A model generated the notes under the pieces. That model was not told where the DNA came from. It made no database searches and saw only the letters and a list, made by a program, of their open reading frames with translations. From Verrucomicrobiaceae bacterium (GTDB lineage Bacteria; Verrucomicrobiota; Verrucomicrobiia; Verrucomicrobiales; Verrucomicrobiaceae), in the NCBI GenBank assembly GCA_027486585.1, contig JAIXOU010000097.1:1-64000 (forward strand): 64,000 bases of DNA, written 5' to 3'. The first letter of the stretch is position 1; each line of letters opens with the position of its first letter. Position numbers and translations under genes: made by a program. Positions 62,701 through 64,000 of this stretch are shown piece after piece.

Positions 62701-64000
62701 TGACCCGTAGAAGTCAGTGTCACACTGACCGCAGAGGCTGGATTGCTCGGTCCGACGAGAGAGACGTCAATCGTATCCGTGCCGGCATCTTCCGTGATAA
62801 CCGTGTTTGATCCAGACTCCGTCACCGCGATTCGATTCGCCGTGCTATCATCATCATTCACCGTCACGGTGATGTCTGGGGCAACCATGCCATTGTAATT
62901 GATATCCGCTGTCCCAGAAACCGTCGTTGCATTTTGCACCGTCAGAACCTGCGTGGGCTCTGCCGCAGTATTGCTCGTGCCTGTGATTGTGATGGCCTTC
63001 AAAGTGCCCGCTACATCGGCATTCGTGAATGTCACCGTAGTTGGAGTAAAGGTGAGCTGCGTCGTATTCGTGACCCCATTGAGCACATTTAAGAAAGCCG
63101 ACGGCGTAACCACGACTGAGGTGCCTACAGGCGGAGTCGTGCCCAGGGAAACATTGTAGACGAGGCCGGCGCCACCTTCCGTGATCGTCCCGTTCGTGGC
63201 ACTCACATAGACGGCTGGCCTGCTGGCTTCATTGTCACCAATACTGCAGGTGACATTGGCTGTATCACTCGCGCTAAAATTCCCGGAAACATTCGAAGTA
63301 TAAACAACCGTGCTCGAATGTGCACCCTCGGAGATTGCATCATCAACAGGCGTGACGACCACCGTTTGCGGTATGTTCCAGTTGCTCGGAGTGAAGATCA
63401 GTGTCGGTTTATCCACCGTCAGCTGGTTTGCCGAGCCAAAGGTCGCCGTTAGGGTGACATCCGCGATAGGCGCACGACGCAGAGCTACTTCAATGCTGTC
63501 TGTCATACCACCTTCAATAACACGCGTGGCATTGTTAGAGGCCACGATCTGCACGCCAACACCAGGCGCTCCATTATTCATGTCATCATTATCGAGGATG
63601 ACCACTGGCAGGCTGGCATTCAGATTGGTAAAACCTGCCGCAGATCCAGCAGCCGTGGCTGCCAGGACGCTGTCGTTCGTGATCGGCTCAGGCCACGTGT
63701 CATTCACCGCCGTGACCGTCACCGAAACAGGTGTATTCCAATTCGCAGTCGTAAAGGTAATCGTCGCTGGGCTGTAGCTCAGCTGCGCCGAGCCGATCAA
63801 ATTCACCACCACATTCGAAACCGGTGCCGCAGGTCCAGCTAAAGAAACATTGATCGTATCTGTAGCACCACCTTCCGTCACTGTCGTATTACCGCCAGTC
63901 GCAGCTAGCACGATAGCAGGTCCAGTATCATTATCCGTGATCGCCACCACCACATCCGCCACAGGTGAGTTAGTATAACGTGTATCTGTGCTAACGGCTG
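59736..64000 (-). CDS. Giant Calx-beta-repeat protein, C-terminal part (5' end outside window), paralogue of 49988-57223
   Basis: Frame open through 64000 (AVSTDTRYTNSPVADVVVAITDND); C-terminus FTDQVRDRCRFAAFLVSVAPAAITAH matches the paralogue's NDVRDRCRWAGYLMTVGAPGLVTH. Confidence 0.9.
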   Translation of the reverse strand, partial: AVSTDTRYTNSPVADVVVAITDNDTGPAIVLAATGGNTTVTEGGATDTINVSLAGPAAPVSNVVVNLIGSAQLSYSPATITFTTANWNTPVSVTVTAVNDTWPEPITNDSVLAATAAGSAAGFTNLNASLPVVILDNDDMNNGAPGVGVQIVASNNATRVIEGGMTDSIEVALRRAPIADVTLTATFGSANQLTVDKPTLIFTPSNWNIPQTVVVTPVDDAISEGAHSSTVVYTSNVSGNFSASDTANVTCSIGDNEASRPAVYVSATNGTITEGGAGLVYNVSLGTTPPVGTSVVVTPSAFLNVLNGVTNTTQLTFTPTTVTFTNADVAGTLKAITITGTSNTAAEPTQVLTVQNATTVSGTADINYNGMVAPDITVTVNDDDSTANRIAVTESGSNTVITEDAGTDTIDVSLVGPSNPASAVSVTLTSTGQTLFSNGGAPSASLTLSFTAVNAAQTITLTPVADFLTEGVTTDTITLTTPSSAAAGFVSLSMTQVLRILDNDDIITNAITVAQTNTNTRVIEGGMTDTIEVHLRRQPTGTVTLTPNFTNAGQITLSPNTLTFNANDWATPKVVTVTATDDAVIEGAHSSNLFYSASGSGYVNTDISTAFTISIGDNEAANPAVTITPVSGSVTEGGSTFIYTVGLAASPLTGATVRVTPSAFFNNATSTGQISFNPTSLDFSQAAGATVWNRTTSNTITVTATDDTTAEAIMNMIVANTVTIQAGTDARYNGTIAPDIALAVNDNETSRLVGTTTGQLFGTNYVVVAEDAGTDTLQVRLTGPAPAAGSPVTVSVARAGAQVQFAFADGSTSTSAQTLTFTDTNHTVPQTLTIMSAADTTVEGVHTDTINITTNASQPAPYTSLSTAIPVRIIDNDDQARSLISVYQSGNVTKVVEGGFTDSYSVILRRAPSANVVLSASYNPSQITLSATDLTFTPANWNVPQVITVTAVDDSDIENVHTSAINYVSSSAGGYLLTDLASVTVAIGDNDVKGTAMVNVVESGGFTRLGEGSTNTDTYTIALGFKPTANVTITPQAHNPLTGITGTNLVTFSAPLVFTPVNWNTPQTVTVTLANDTTNNNNRFVFIGHRISTTDTNYATFSVPSVNAIIGDDDESTNAIYVLNTGGSTVMYESGAPNSDQVYVMLRKKPTATVTVTPTLNTASQVTFSPANLSFTTTDWNLPQLLTVTAVNDAVVEGIPATYTLTCTPNVAGGYGAANTGALAGISIYDVSSRLVISQPTTSVSEGGTATYTVALSGAPTADVTVTIVTQKHARPNGYLAQQFGYFANDLPNSTQQRDNMLFDWTELSATYTTAYQAARGAATETTTNAPTFHLAGTKAVIDQLDLWWCGGRMKAKWPDGTAATVPPTNQRQPIIDAILNAYATTTLSSAGTTFTDQVRDRCRFAAFLVSVAPAAITAH
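60290..64000 (-). repeat. Calx-beta-like repeat array with higher-order three-unit periodicity
   Basis: Units ordered C-A-B-C-A-B-C-A-B-D-E; recurring RVIEGGMTD / KVVEGGFTD, IGDNE, VND(D/N)(D/E) and ILDNDD/IIDNDD signatures at about 1.1-kb spacing. Confidence 0.75.

Noticed and set aside
50150-63777. Numerous plus-strand ORFs opposite the giant repeat genes
   Set aside because: Ser/Val/Thr-rich antisense shadows of the repeat coding sequence; they recur with the repeats and have no domain signal.
50515-64000. Periodic DNA repeats as a possible CRISPR array
   Set aside because: Period is about 300 bp (and about 1.1 kb), in frame and degenerate at DNA level; explained by Calx-beta-like protein repeats.

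Overview
The window looks like a chromosomal segment of a Verrucomicrobia/PVC-type bacterium. This is inferred from the family mix: PVC heme-binding/cytochrome dehydrogenase, DUF1501, DUF1800, DUF1080 and many sulfatase/sialidase genes. Positions 1-13 kb are mostly housekeeping genes: folP fragment, YggS, RecO, CCA-adding enzyme, AraC regulator and ClpP. Positions 14-36 kb carry glycan-related genes: sulfatase, two sialidases, a DapA/NAL-type aldolase, an RraA-like protein and a GntR-type regulator. A GC-richer tripartite RND efflux operon interrupts this region, with a truncated LysR remnant on one side and a REPIN-like palindrome at an internal gene junction. Positions 36-42 kb carry hflX, a half-size TauE, mfd and a serine hydrolase. 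Positions 42-64 kb are the most unusual part: a predicted MbnP-MbnH fusion, a PQQ sugar-dehydrogenase-like protein, a Rieske protein, and two paralogous modules each pairing a giant Calx-beta-repeat/DUF1800 protein with a DUF1501 partner. In the complete giant protein the repeat array appears to be inserted inside the DUF1800 domain. In the second, which runs off the window edge, the repeats form a higher-order three-unit super-repeat. No rRNA, tRNA or CRISPR array was recognised. All family calls come from reading the translations; no database search was run.
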